Notes under the pieces: model-generated
The model's database searches: none
What the model was told of the DNA's origin: nothing
Seen by the model: the letters and a program-made list of their open reading frames with translations, nothing else
Program-made: the position numbers and the translations under genes
Assembly (NCBI RefSeq): GCF_026340095.1
Contig: NZ_JAPEPO010000002.1
Span: 682,001 to 746,000 of the forward strand
Length of the DNA: 64,000 nt
Reading direction: 5' to 3'
DNA from: Streptomyces sp. NBC_01446
Lineage (GTDB): Bacteria > Actinomycetota > Actinomycetes > Streptomycetales > Streptomycetaceae
Shown: piece by piece, positions 1 through 8,258 of the stretch
Position numbering within the stretch: the first letter of the stretch is position 1
Layout of the letters: each line of letters starts with the position of its first letter

Positions 1-1
1 C

Positions 2-556
2 ACCGCGCCCACGTCCGCCGACGCCGTCCTGGCCGCCGCGGGCGGTCGCGTGGACGCCCTGGCGAACGTGGCCGGCGTGATGGACAACGACGCCGCCGTG
101 CACGAGGTCGACGACACCATCTGGGATCGCGTCATGCGCATCAACGTCGACGGCCCCATGCGCCTGATGCGCGCCGTCGTGCCGGGCATGCTCGCCGCCG
201 GCGGCGGCCGGATCGTCAACATCGTCTCCGAGGCAGCCCTGCGCGGCTCGGCCGCCGGTGCCGCCTACACCACCTCCAAGCACGCCTTGGTGGGCCTGAC
301 GAAATCGTCGGCCTACCAGTACGCGGGCACCGGCGTGCAGGTCAACGCCGTCGCCCCCGGCGCGGTGGCCACCGGAATCCACCTCCCCACCGCCGCCCCG
401 TACGGCTCGGCCCGCACCGCGAAGATGCGTGTCGCGATCCCCGGCCTCGCCATGGCCGAGGAGCTGGCCGCATCGATCACGTTCCTGCTCAGCAAGGACG
501 CGGTGAACCTCAACGGCGCGATCCTGCCCTCCGACGGCGGCTGGTCGGCCGCCTGA
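2..556 (+). CDS. SDR-family oxidoreductase, 5' end outside window
   Basis: The frame is open from the first bases of the window and ends at TGA 554-556, so the N-terminal Rossmann glycine motif lies upstream. The visible 184 residues show classical SDR landmarks: an NVAG segment near residue 23, the IN of helix alpha-4, the IVS strand with the catalytic Ser, and YTTSK carrying the catalytic Tyr/Lys. The C-terminus DGGWSAA matches the family. It is an NAD(P)-dependent oxidoreductase whose substrate cannot be told. The next gene on this strand is an SMP-30-type lipoprotein 168 bp downstream, and a TetR regulator follows on the other strand. Confidence 0.9.
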   Translation, partial: TAPTSADAVLAAAGGRVDALANVAGVMDNDAAVHEVDDTIWDRVMRINVDGPMRLMRAVVPGMLAAGGGRIVNIVSEAALRGSAAGAAYTTSKHALVGLTKSSAYQYAGTGVQVNAVAPGAVATGIHLPTAAPYGSARTAKMRVAIPGLAMAEELAASITFLLSKDAVNLNGAILPSDGGWSAA

Positions 557-602
557 CAGCTGCCCCGTCGGAGCCCGCCTGACAGCTGCCCGATCGGAGC
601 CC
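551..602. repeat. 26-bp tandem duplication at the SDR stop codon
   Basis: Two adjacent 26-base units (551-576 and 577-602) begin GCCTGACAGCTGCCC, end CGGAGCCC and differ at two central positions. The first copy contains the SDR stop codon, so the second looks like a local tandem duplication of the gene end. Confidence 0.75.
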
Positions 603-723
603 GGGTGCGGAACATCCCGACAGGAGGGCCCCGTTGCCGAACTCCCGCACCACGGCCGGGAGTACGTCTCCTGCACGTCACGACGTCCGGATATCCGGGC
701 GACAGGAAGGAGCACATCACCGT

Positions 724-1752
724 ATGACCACGTCCCGTAGCCCCCGCGCCCTGGCGGGTCTGGCCGCCCTCGGCCTCCTGACACTGACCGCATGCGGCAC
801 CCAGACCGCCACCCCGGCCTCGGAGCCCGCGTCGTCCGGCGAGGGCAGAAGCATCCGGGCGACCCAGCTCGCGCACGTGACCGACGTGCACGCAGCCACC
901 GGCATGACCCTGCTGGAGGGCCCGGTCCTGATCGACGACGGCAGCCTGTACGTCGTGGACGTCACCGCACCTGCGGGCGAGCCCAAGCTCATCTCCGTCG
1001 ATGTGGCCACCGGCAAGCACGAAGGCGTCTACACCGACAAGACCGGCGCCTACACCTCCGCGCAGATCAGCCCGCACGACCACCGCCTGTACCTGACCGA
1101 CTTCGCCACCGGTTCGATCGTCAGCGTCGCGCAGGACGGCTCGAAGCCGCGCACGTTCTTCTCCGGTGAGGTCGACGGCTCCAAAATGACGCCGGACGAC
1201 ATCGCCTTCGACGACGAGGGCAACGTGTACGTGAGCGACGCGCACGGCACGGAGCCGGACGAGACCGATGGCCGCATCGTGCGCATCGACCGTGACGGCA
1301 CGAGGACCACCGTCCTGGCCGACGGGCTCGCCCAGCCCAACGGAGTCATGTTCGACCCCGAACTGCGCGGCCTGTGGATCAGCGAGCTCTCCGAGGACAC
1401 CATCTCCTACCTGTTGCTCGACGCCGACAAGACCGATGTGACCTCCCAGCACGAGGCCATCCATGTCGACGGCGGCCTGGCCCAGACCGACTCCATCGCC
1501 GTGGACGCCGACGGCAACCTCTACCAGGCGCTGCACGGCCGGCCCGCCATCGCCGTCTACAGCAAGTACGGGGCGCGTCTGGCCACTGTCGAGGTTCCCG
1601 CCGAGAAATCCGAGGGTCTGAAGTCGGCGACCAACGTCGCGATCGCACCGGGCGGCACGAAGGCCTACATGACCGTCAGCGGCCCCGCCGGCGGGTACGT
1701 CTACAAGTTCACCGCGCTGGCCAAGGGCATCCGCCAGTCCAACGGCGGCTGA
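724..1752 (+). CDS. SMP-30/gluconolactonase-like beta-propeller lipoprotein
   Basis: The ATG at 724 begins a short basic n-region, a hydrophobic stretch (about residues 9-22) and a lipobox LTAC with Cys24, so a lipidated secreted protein of 342 aa is predicted. The mature part resembles SMP-30/NHL propellers, with repeated strands such as YVVDV, YLTDF, YVSDAHG and LWISEL, and may bind a sugar lactone or another small molecule. An upstream in-frame TTG (634) has a better AGGAGGG site but would put 30 residues before the signal peptide, so ATG 724 is preferred. The gene converges on a TetR gene with only 3 bp between stops. The substrate is not inferable. Confidence 0.8.
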   Translation: MTTSRSPRALAGLAALGLLTLTACGTQTATPASEPASSGEGRSIRATQLAHVTDVHAATGMTLLEGPVLIDDGSLYVVDVTAPAGEPKLISVDVATGKHEGVYTDKTGAYTSAQISPHDHRLYLTDFATGSIVSVAQDGSKPRTFFSGEVDGSKMTPDDIAFDDEGNVYVSDAHGTEPDETDGRIVRIDRDGTRTTVLADGLAQPNGVMFDPELRGLWISELSEDTISYLLLDADKTDVTSQHEAIHVDGGLAQTDSIAVDADGNLYQALHGRPAIAVYSKYGARLATVEVPAEKSEGLKSATNVAIAPGGTKAYMTVSGPAGGYVYKFTALAKGIRQSNGG

Positions 1753-1755
1753 CGG

Positions 1756-2415
1756 TCACACGTCGACGACCGTCTCGCAGGGTCGCAGGGGCCCCACCTC
1801 GACGCCGAGCAGTTGCCAGGCCGCCAGGGCGACGCGCTCCCGTTCCGCCGGGGTGGGGCCGGCGACGGCGCCGGAGACCATCGCGACGGCCAGCATGACG
1901 TCGTCGGCGGACAGACGATGCCCGGCGGGCAGGCGCCGGGCCAGGACACTGCGGACGCGCTCGGACAGCGCGCGGGCCTGCTCGCCGTCGCCGCGCACGC
2001 GCAACAGGTCGACGAATGCCGTCGAGCGGGTCAGGTGCCAAGTGACCACGCCCAGAACACCCTTGAGACTCGCGCCCGGCTCGGCGCCGGCCCGCTCGAT
2101 CTGCTGGACGTTCTCGTCCAGAACGGCGGCGGCCAATGCGAAGCGGTCGGCGAAGTGCCGGTAGAGACTGCCCTGACCCACTCCCGCGCGGCGAGCGACG
2201 GCTGACAGCGGGGCGTTCAGTCCCTGCTCGGCGAAGACCTCGCGGGCGGCGGCGATGAGAGCGGCCCGGTTGCGGGCCGCGACCCGCCGCCCCTGGTTGG
2301 CCGGGCGGCTCTGGCCGGCAGCGCCGCCGCGGCCTGAGCCCGCGCCGCCGCCGCCCGCCACGGCCGAACCCCGCATTGCCGGCTGCGGGTCCTGGGGCTC
2401 GGTCGGATTCGTCAC
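1756..2415 (-). CDS. TetR-family transcriptional regulator
   Basis: The 219-aa protein has a Gly/Ala/Arg-rich N-terminal tail of about 40 residues, then a TetR helix-turn-helix (about 45-95: ALIAAAREVFAEQG ... GVGQGSLYRHFADR). The C-terminal ligand domain with RTSAFVDLL-like and HRLSADDVMLAV segments resembles the SCO4008/TetR_C types. GTG 2415 is chosen because the longer frame adds an atypical 19-residue head. It sits tail-to-tail with the SMP-30 lipoprotein. It may control the SDR/lipoprotein pair, which is inference from adjacency only. Confidence 0.85.
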   Translation of the reverse strand: MTNPTEPQDPQPAMRGSAVAGGGGAGSGRGGAAGQSRPANQGRRVAARNRAALIAAAREVFAEQGLNAPLSAVARRAGVGQGSLYRHFADRFALAAAVLDENVQQIERAGAEPGASLKGVLGVVTWHLTRSTAFVDLLRVRGDGEQARALSERVRSVLARRLPAGHRLSADDVMLAVAMVSGAVAGPTPAERERVALAAWQLLGVEVGPLRPCETVVDV

Positions 2416-2584
2416 GTCGGCAGCGTAGTACGAGCGCAGGGCGCGCCGGCCCGGCGGTTCCTCTGCCGCCACCGCGCTTTTCGCAGATCAGAGGGCGCCC
2501 ACGTCGGAAGACACCCGAACTGCGCATGAGCCTGGCCCCAGTCCCCCAGGTCGCCACCGTCGTGCGGCGACGGAGGTAGCCGCA

Positions 2585-2752
2585 TCAGCTCTTCGGGGCG
2601 GACACCGTCCAAAGGTTGTCCGACCCGAGGACGGCGTTCATCGAGAACGTGTCGTCGTAGGGGATCTCGGCGTCGTTGGTGATCTCCTCGACCTCCAGCA
2701 CCTCACCGTTGAGGAAGGTGCCGGCTGTGATCCAGTACTGGGGACGCGGGCC
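2585..2752 (-). pseudogene. C-terminal fragment of an unidentified protein
   Basis: About 56 codons with very strong G/C third-position bias end in a stop at 2585; the readable tail includes QYWITAGTFLNGEVLEVEE and ends SAPKS. No start is present. Upstream, the frame runs antisense through the YVTN fragment, so the 5' part was lost at a junction near 2752. I do not recognise the family. Confidence 0.5.
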
Positions 2753-3085
2753 GGGGTGGCTGTGGGCGGGTTCGGAACCCTCCTCTACGTGACCAACCAG
2801 GGTTCGGACTCGGTGTCGGTGATCAGCACGATCACCAACGCAGTGATCGCGACGATCCCTGTCGGCAACACCCCGAGAGGGGTGGCTGTGGGCGGGCTCG
2901 GGACTCGCCTCTACGTGGTCAACGCCGACTCGGACACGATGTCGGTGATCAACACGGACACCTACGCGGTGCTCAGGACCGTCCCGGTCGGCGCCAACCC
3001 GGGTGGAATGGCGGTGAGTCCGGACGGCAAGAGCGTCTACGTCACCAGCCAGAACGATGACACGGTGACGGCAATCGGCACATAG
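2753..3085 (+). pseudogene. C-terminal fragment of a YVTN beta-propeller protein
   Basis: Three propeller repeats are visible: LYVTNQGSDSVSVIS, LYVVNADSDTMSVIN and VYVTSQNDDTVTAI, separated by GVAVGG/GMAVS strands, the hallmark of the 40-42-residue YVTN family. Full proteins carry seven or more repeats and an export signal. Here the gene starts abruptly at the junction with the preceding minus-strand fragment and keeps only the last repeats and the stop at 3085. It is a remnant with no apparent start. Confidence 0.75.
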
Positions 3086-3163
3086 CCTGCGTGTTTCAGT
3101 TACGGCTGTGTCCGGGGCATGAACAGGAAGACAGAGGCTCCTTCTGAGCCGGGCACTGACACT

Positions 3164-3217
3164 TGCCCATGCCGGATTCACCGTCATCACGACGAGACGA
3201 TGAATCCGGCATGGGCA
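3164..3217. repeat. 17-bp perfect inverted repeat with 20-nt loop
   Basis: Arm 3164-3180 (TGCCCATGCCGGATTCA) is the exact reverse complement of 3201-3217. It lies between the convergent YVTN and NhaC fragments, so it could be a bidirectional terminator or the trace of a small mobile element. Confidence 0.7.
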
Positions 3218-3223
3218 GCGACC

Positions 3224-3480
3224 TCAGGACGTCACAGGCTCCAGAGACGTGGCACTGCCCTGCATCGAGTTGCTCCGGGCGATGCCGATCCCGGTGTACC
3301 CGCAGATCACCGCGAACACGGCCCCCAGGTAGCAGAGGGATGATCGTCGGCAGCGGCGGCTTGCGCAGCACCGCGCCGGCCAGGACCACGAGCGGCGGCA
3401 GGAGCAGCAGCGGGCTGAAGGCGAACGCCTTGTCCAGGAAGCTGAGCAGTTCCTGCGTCTTTCGGCCCGTGGCCCCCGGA
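3224..3480 (-). pseudogene. NhaC-family Na+/H+ antiporter remnant
   Basis: Reading leftward from 3480 gives ELLSFLDKAFAFSPLLLLPP then LVVLAGAVLRKPPLPTI, typical of NhaC-type Na+/H+ antiporters (a PALPTL-like motif after a hydrophobic helix). Near 3335 the frame is lost and the match continues in another frame as GAVFAVICGYTGIGIARSN to a stop at 3224. Only about 85 of roughly 450 residues remain, so this is a truncated and frameshifted relic. Confidence 0.65.
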
Positions 3481-3932
3481 CGGGTCCGTGTGCTGGGTCA
3501 GGCCGAGGACGCCCTGCAATGCACCGCCGTGCTGCCCATCGGCGCCGCTTCGCAGCCCGCGCACCTGGCCTCCGGGCTCGGCCCGACCCGCGTCACCATG
3601 AATTGTTCGGGCAAGCACGCCGAATGAACACCCACCCCGAGTACGTAGGCGGCACCGGCCGCGATGTCACCGCGCTCATGCAGGCGCTGCCCGGCGCCGT
3701 CGCCAAGGACGGAGCCGAGGGCGTCTATGCCCTTGCCCTCCCCCGACGGCAGCGCCGTCGCCCTCAAGATCGCCGACGGCGGACAGCGGCCCCGGCCCGT
3801 CGTCATGACAGCGGCCCTGCGCCACCTCGGTGTCGACGTCGACAGCGACCCGCGACTGTCGGCACTCACAGAGGCCCCGGTCCTCGGCCACGGCCAAACC
3901 CGTCGAAGCCGTAAGGGCGTCGGCACTGCTCG
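3481..3932 (+). pseudogene. L-asparaginase II remnant
   Basis: Segments of the asparaginase II family appear in order: a stretch around QCTAVLPIGAAS, then GLGPTRVTMNCSGKHA, and after a stop and frame change GGTGRDVTALMQALPGAVAK, DGAEGVYALALPDG, VALKIADGGQRPRPVV and an LRHLGVD helix. The region normally between NCSGKHA and the Arg-Asp segment is deleted, and at least two frame breaks occur. The family hydrolyses asparagine; this copy cannot be functional. Confidence 0.75.
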
Positions 3933-4340
3933 GGGCCACAGGCTAGTCGCGGAGGGAGCCGTGCGGCCCGCACTGCCGCCGGATGCTGTGGGCTCACCGA
4001 CGGCCGACAGCCTCAACGCGAGTCCGCTGCCGCGGTGACAGCGGCCCGGAGCTCGGCGGGCATGCTCCAGGCCGCGCAGCCACCGCCACACTTACCGTCA
4101 GCCGGCCATCGAGCTCACCAAACTCATCAAAGCTGTTCACGGTCCGCGCCGAGACGGACCAGGAAGTCTTCCGCCTCCACACCTCGGGCTGCTGTCAGGG
4201 AGATACCGCCGCGCATCCCCGGCACGGTCGCGCTTTCATGAAGCCGGGGCTGTCCGGTGAAAGGTCCGGCTCAAGGAAAGGCCATGACCCGAGCGCCCTG
4301 AGGCCGTGGGCCGTGCGGCGCTGCACGGCAGTCGGCTGCT
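3933..4340. other. Intergenic, no gene recognised
   Basis: About 410 bases between the asparaginase relic and the SpoIIE phosphatase stop. Short frames on both strands lack coherent codon bias and match no family I know; the region is probably further decayed sequence. Confidence 0.5.
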
Positions 4341-6446
4341 TCACCGTGGCGATGGAGCCCCTTCCTCGGTCCGGCCGGGAAGGGTCTGCTGCGACCAGAC
4401 CGTCTTGCCTCGCGCGGCGTAGCGCGTGCCCCAGCGGTGGCTCATGCTCATCACGAGATACAGCCCTCGGCCGCCCTCGTCGGTGTCGTGGGCGCGGCGC
4501 ATGTGTGGCGAGGTGTTGCTTCCGTCGGTGACCTCGCACGTGAGATGCCGGTCGCGGATGAGCCGGAGACTCACCGGGCCCTCGCCGTATCGGATGGCGT
4601 TCGTCACCAGCTCACTGATGATCAGTTCCGTTTGGAACGCCATGTCCTCCAGCCCCCAGGCAACCAGCTGTCGTCCGGCGAGAGACCTCGCCGCGGCGAC
4701 CACCGAGGGGTCGGACGGCAGGTCCCAGTGAGCCGCCTGGTCATCCGAGAGGCCGCGGGCGCGTGCCAGGAGCAGGACGGCGTCGTCGTCGGCCTGATCG
4801 TCGGCCAGGGCACAGGCGATGGCATCGGCCGTCTCGGACAGTGCGCGGTCCTGGTGGGTGAGAACGCGTCGGAGCGTGTCGGCCGCCTCGTCACTGCCCG
4901 CGAGCAGTCCGTCGGTGTACAGGCAGATGACGGCGCCGTCGTCAAGGCTGTGCGTGGCTGTCTCGTACGTGCCGTGGGCCGTGCCGAGCGCGGGGCCCAC
5001 GTCGACCTCCACGGTGGCGACCTCTCCTTCCGGCGAGACGAGCAGCGGGGCGGGGTGTCCGGCGGAGGCTAGGGTCAGGTGGCGCTTGACCGGGTCGTAA
5101 ACGGCGTACGCGCAGGTGGCGACCCGTCGGCCGGTAGGGATGTCGCCATCGTGACCCGACTCGTCGGTGTCGACGTTCTCACTGGCGAGCCGCGCAGCGA
5201 TCTCGTCGAGATGGGTCAGCAACTCGTCCGGCTCCAGGTCGAGTTCGGCGAGCGTGCGCAGGGCTGTACGGAGGCGCCCCATCATGGCCGCGACCTCGAT
5301 CCCGTGTCCGACGACGTCGCCGACGACGAGTCCGACCCGGGCTCCGGACAGTTCGATCACGTCGAACCAGTCCCCGCCCGCCCTCACGGGCAGGTACAGA
5401 TGTGCCGTCTCGACGGTTGTCAGTTCCGGCGTACGGCTCGGCAGCAAATGCCGCTGGAGGGCCGTTGCCGTGTTCCGCTCCCGTGCGTAACTGGACGCGT
5501 GGTCGACGCCGAGGGCAGCCCGGGAGGCGACCTGCACCACCAGATCGAGATCCTGCTGTGTGTACGGCTGGGGCCGCTCCGAGCGGTAGAGCGTGACGAC
5601 ACCGAGCACCGCATTGTGTACGACGAGGGGCACGGCCATCAGCGAGTGGACGCCCGCGGTGGCGAGTGCGTGGGCGTGCTCGGACAGCTCGGGGGGCCAG
5701 ACTCCCTCCGCGTCCAGCCGCGAGACCAGGCGGGGCGTGGCGTCCTCGAGGCTCCGCGTGAAGGGGGTGGCGAGGGGCAGCGTCTCAAGGATCGTGCCCC
5801 GTTCGTCGGCATGTGTGTCGGGCCCGTTCAAGAAGGCCGCCCGACGCAACGTCTCTCCGGCATCGACCGGTCCTCGACGGCGAGGCTCACCGCGCAGTAC
5901 CGCATCCAGGATGTGCACCGTCACCGCGTCGGCGAGGGCCGGCACCAGCACGCCTGCCAGTTCGCGGGCCGTCGTCTCCGCATCCAGCGTCGTGCCGACG
6001 GTCCGGCGAGTGTCGTAGAGGAGATCGAGCCGCGCCCGGGCCGCCTCACGTTCGGTCACGTCCTCGACCGCCATGAGCACACCGGGCTGCCCGTCGGCCG
6101 CGTCGTCCACCTGGAATATGGACACCGAGACCGTCAGGTCCTCGTCCGGTCGAGTGGCCGGCGTGCCCCTCACGGTGTGCCGTAGCACGGACTCACCAGT
6201 GCGGAGGGTCTCCCGAGCGAGCTCACCGAGCTCCGTGGTGTCGAGGCCCGTACTCACCTCTCCGAACGTCCGCCCGAGTACCCGCTCGGCGGTGATGCCG
6301 CGCAGCCCACGGGCCGATGTGTTGTAGCGACGCACGCGCAGCTGTTCGTCGAGAAGGAAGAGGCCGAGCGGCGCCTGCGTGAACAAGGCCTCCAGCACGG
6401 CCGAGTCCGATGCTCTCGTGCCGAGGTAGGGGTCGGCGTCCACCAC
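4341..6446 (-). CDS. PAS-GAF-SpoIIE phosphatase with C-terminal ATPase (anti-sigma-like) domain
   Basis: The 701-aa protein starts at GTG 6446 behind an AGGAGG site with 8-nt spacing; the frame extends upstream without coding character. Domains in order: PAS (about 12-135, APLGLFLLDEQLRVRRYN), GAF (about 150-330), PP2C/SpoIIE phosphatase (about 355-560, with GGDWFD and VGDVVGHG Asp ligands) and a HATPase_c_2 domain (about 575-690, ELVTNAIRYG and GGRGLYLV). Such proteins dephosphorylate anti-anti-sigma factors and can also act as serine kinases on them, linking a small-molecule signal to stress sigma factors. There are no membrane segments, so it is cytosolic. No partner anti-anti-sigma gene is nearby. 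Confidence 0.93.
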   Translation of the reverse strand: MVDADPYLGTRASDSAVLEALFTQAPLGLFLLDEQLRVRRYNTSARGLRGITAERVLGRTFGEVSTGLDTTELGELARETLRTGESVLRHTVRGTPATRPDEDLTVSVSIFQVDDAADGQPGVLMAVEDVTEREAARARLDLLYDTRRTVGTTLDAETTARELAGVLVPALADAVTVHILDAVLRGEPRRRGPVDAGETLRRAAFLNGPDTHADERGTILETLPLATPFTRSLEDATPRLVSRLDAEGVWPPELSEHAHALATAGVHSLMAVPLVVHNAVLGVVTLYRSERPQPYTQQDLDLVVQVASRAALGVDHASSYARERNTATALQRHLLPSRTPELTTVETAHLYLPVRAGGDWFDVIELSGARVGLVVGDVVGHGIEVAAMMGRLRTALRTLAELDLEPDELLTHLDEIAARLASENVDTDESGHDGDIPTGRRVATCAYAVYDPVKRHLTLASAGHPAPLLVSPEGEVATVEVDVGPALGTAHGTYETATHSLDDGAVICLYTDGLLAGSDEAADTLRRVLTHQDRALSETADAIACALADDQADDDAVLLLARARGLSDDQAAHWDLPSDPSVVAAARSLAGRQLVAWGLEDMAFQTELIISELVTNAIRYGEGPVSLRLIRDRHLTCEVTDGSNTSPHMRRAHDTDEGGRGLYLVMSMSHRWGTRYAARGKTVWSQQTLPGRTEEGAPSPR

Positions 6447-7256
6447 GTGCGGTCCCTCCTGTCCGGTTGTTTCAGGCCGGTCGAGCGGTCTTGAGGGGCG
6501 GCACGTGTACGTGCCCGGCGCGGGCTTCGGGGGGCGATTGGTACATGCCGAGGATGGGCAGGAAGGCGCCTGCTGCCGCTCCGGTGGTTCGGCGGCCGGG
6601 GTGGAGGGAGCAGCTCGTGTCGTTGTTGACGCTGACGAAAGTGTCCCGCGGTCCGGCCGGCGCGCCTGCGACTTCCTCCGCCATGCGCGCACCGCCTTCC
6701 TGGGACTCCCGTCCGCGCCATCCTCACCCCACCGGCCTCGCCCCGCCACCCGCGACCGGCCACTGTCGACACGGTCGAGCGTGGGCATCCGGCAGGACAC
6801 CGATCCGGGCCCGGTCCAGGCAGACCATGTCGTGAGAGGTATTCGCAGGGACCCCCACCCGCCACGCCGTCTCCCTACGCCGGCCACGACAGCGGGTTGG
6901 CGCAAGCCTTCCACCTGCACTCGGACCAACTGCGCCTCACAGCGCAACCGAAACCTGCACCAAGACCTGCACCAAACCGTGCTGGAGGGCGTCCCTGTTC
7001 ACGAGATCGGGCCGCGAACGGCGACCACCGAGTGCGTCACGAACGCCGACTCCGCCACCTGACCGAACCGCACAGTGACTTTGTGTGAACACATATCGCC
7101 CGACAGTGCATCCACACTCATGACGATCCTGGGTCGATCCTGTGCATCTTTGCAGGCCGCGACAGAGAATTCGGACGAGGCCACCCATCTCGCTGTCCGG
7201 TCCATCCCGGCCCCGTGATAACACGTAGTAATCACATTCGAGGAGGCTACGACCGC
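6447..7256. other. Long intergenic region between divergent SpoIIE and yceI genes
   Basis: This 810-bp stretch carries the start regions of two divergent genes. A minus-strand frame 6472-6684 (70 codons, ATG after AGGAAGG) could encode a small peptide just ahead of the SpoIIE start, but it has no recognisable domain. No other supported gene is seen. Confidence 0.4.
7215..7235. promoter_or_regulatory. Candidate operator upstream of yceI
   Basis: An imperfect palindrome GTGATAAC...GTAATCAC has perfect outer GTGAT/ATCAC arms and ends 21 bp before the yceI ATG, just upstream of its GAGGAGG site. This is a plausible repressor site (MarR-like size). No adjacent regulator gene is present. Confidence 0.4.
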
Positions 7257-7916
7257 ATGGGTATCTTCAGCCGTCGCCAGGGCGCGACCATCGAGCCGAC
7301 GCCTGCTGCCGGCCCCCGTACGCCCTTCCCGGGCGCCGAGACCACCGGCGCCGCGCTCGACCCCGCCCTTCGCGCACTGACCGGGCAATGGACCATCGAC
7401 CGCCCGCACAGCCGCATCGGCTTCTCCGTACGCCATGCCATGGTCACCACCGTGCGCGGCGCCTTCGCCGACTACGACAGCACCCTGTACTTCGACGGAG
7501 CCCGCCCCTCCCAATCCCGGGCCGAAATCACCATCCGGGTGGCCAGCGTAGACACCGGCGTCGAACAGCGCGACGCCCACCTCATCGGCGCCGACTTCTT
7601 CGACGCCCGCCGCTACCCGGAAATGACCTTCCGCAGCACCTCCGCCACCCACGAGGGCGGAGAGACCTTCCGCATGACGGGTGACCTGACCATCCGCCAG
7701 GTCACCCGCCCCGTCGAACTCCAACTCGACTACCTCGGCTCCGTAGTCGACCCCTTCGGCTACGAACGAGCCGGCTTCGACGCCACCACCACCATCGACC
7801 GCACCCAATGGGGCCTCGTCTACAACCAACGCCTCGAAGCCGGCGGCACCATGGTGAGTGAGAAGGTCCGGCTGCAGTTCGACATCTCCGCGATCCGCTC
7901 CACCCCCATCGCATAG
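7257..7916 (+). CDS. YceI-family lipid-binding protein
   Basis: 219 aa, starting at ATG 7257 after GAGGAGG with 9-nt spacing. Residues 40-215 form a YceI lipocalin-like beta-barrel: WTIDRPHSRIGFSVRHAMV, the strand HLIGADFFDARRYP, MTFRST, GDLTIRQVTRPVEL and a WGL(V)YN turn. YceI proteins bind polyisoprenoid or other amphiphilic chains. No signal peptide is seen, which fits the cytosolic actinobacterial forms with an extra ~35-residue N-terminal extension. The gene stands alone and probably has its own operator just upstream. Confidence 0.92.
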   Translation: MGIFSRRQGATIEPTPAAGPRTPFPGAETTGAALDPALRALTGQWTIDRPHSRIGFSVRHAMVTTVRGAFADYDSTLYFDGARPSQSRAEITIRVASVDTGVEQRDAHLIGADFFDARRYPEMTFRSTSATHEGGETFRMTGDLTIRQVTRPVELQLDYLGSVVDPFGYERAGFDATTTIDRTQWGLVYNQRLEAGGTMVSEKVRLQFDISAIRSTPIA

Positions 7917-8258
7917 CTGCACCACGCTGCACACCAGGCCCCCGCTCCCCCGCCACGAAGGTGGGAGGGCGACAGCCCTGAGGACCGTGGGCTCGACCGA
8001 CTGCCAGGCGGTCGCGCCTTCCTGAACGGCCCCGCAGTCATCGGCGCCCTGGGAGGAACGCCGCCGCCCGCGCATGGGGGAGGTGGGTCGGCGTGCACGC
8101 TGGGGAACTTCGCGTGGGCATTGGCCAGTATGCCGACTTCCAGACCGGGCTTCTCGACGGCTGGCTTACCCGTGAGCTTGGCCCGTACGGAAGAGACGGC
8201 CAGTGACCCTTGCGCGGGACCAGGGGGCGCGGGACGCATCCGGAGGCTTGACGCGTGT
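7917..8258. other. Intergenic; weak terminator hairpin 7945-7967
   Basis: Downstream of yceI a hairpin with arms CTCCC (7945-7949) and GGGAG (7963-7967) may terminate transcription. The rest of the stretch up to the EEP hydrolase stop shows no gene. Confidence 0.4.

Noticed and set aside
3994..4182. Small minus-strand frame in the gap before SpoIIE.
   Set aside because: No family resemblance, weak bias and no ribosome site.
6447..6947. An N-terminal extension of the SpoIIE phosphatase to 868 residues.
   Set aside because: No domain or codon bias upstream; GTG 6446 has a perfect AGGAGG site.
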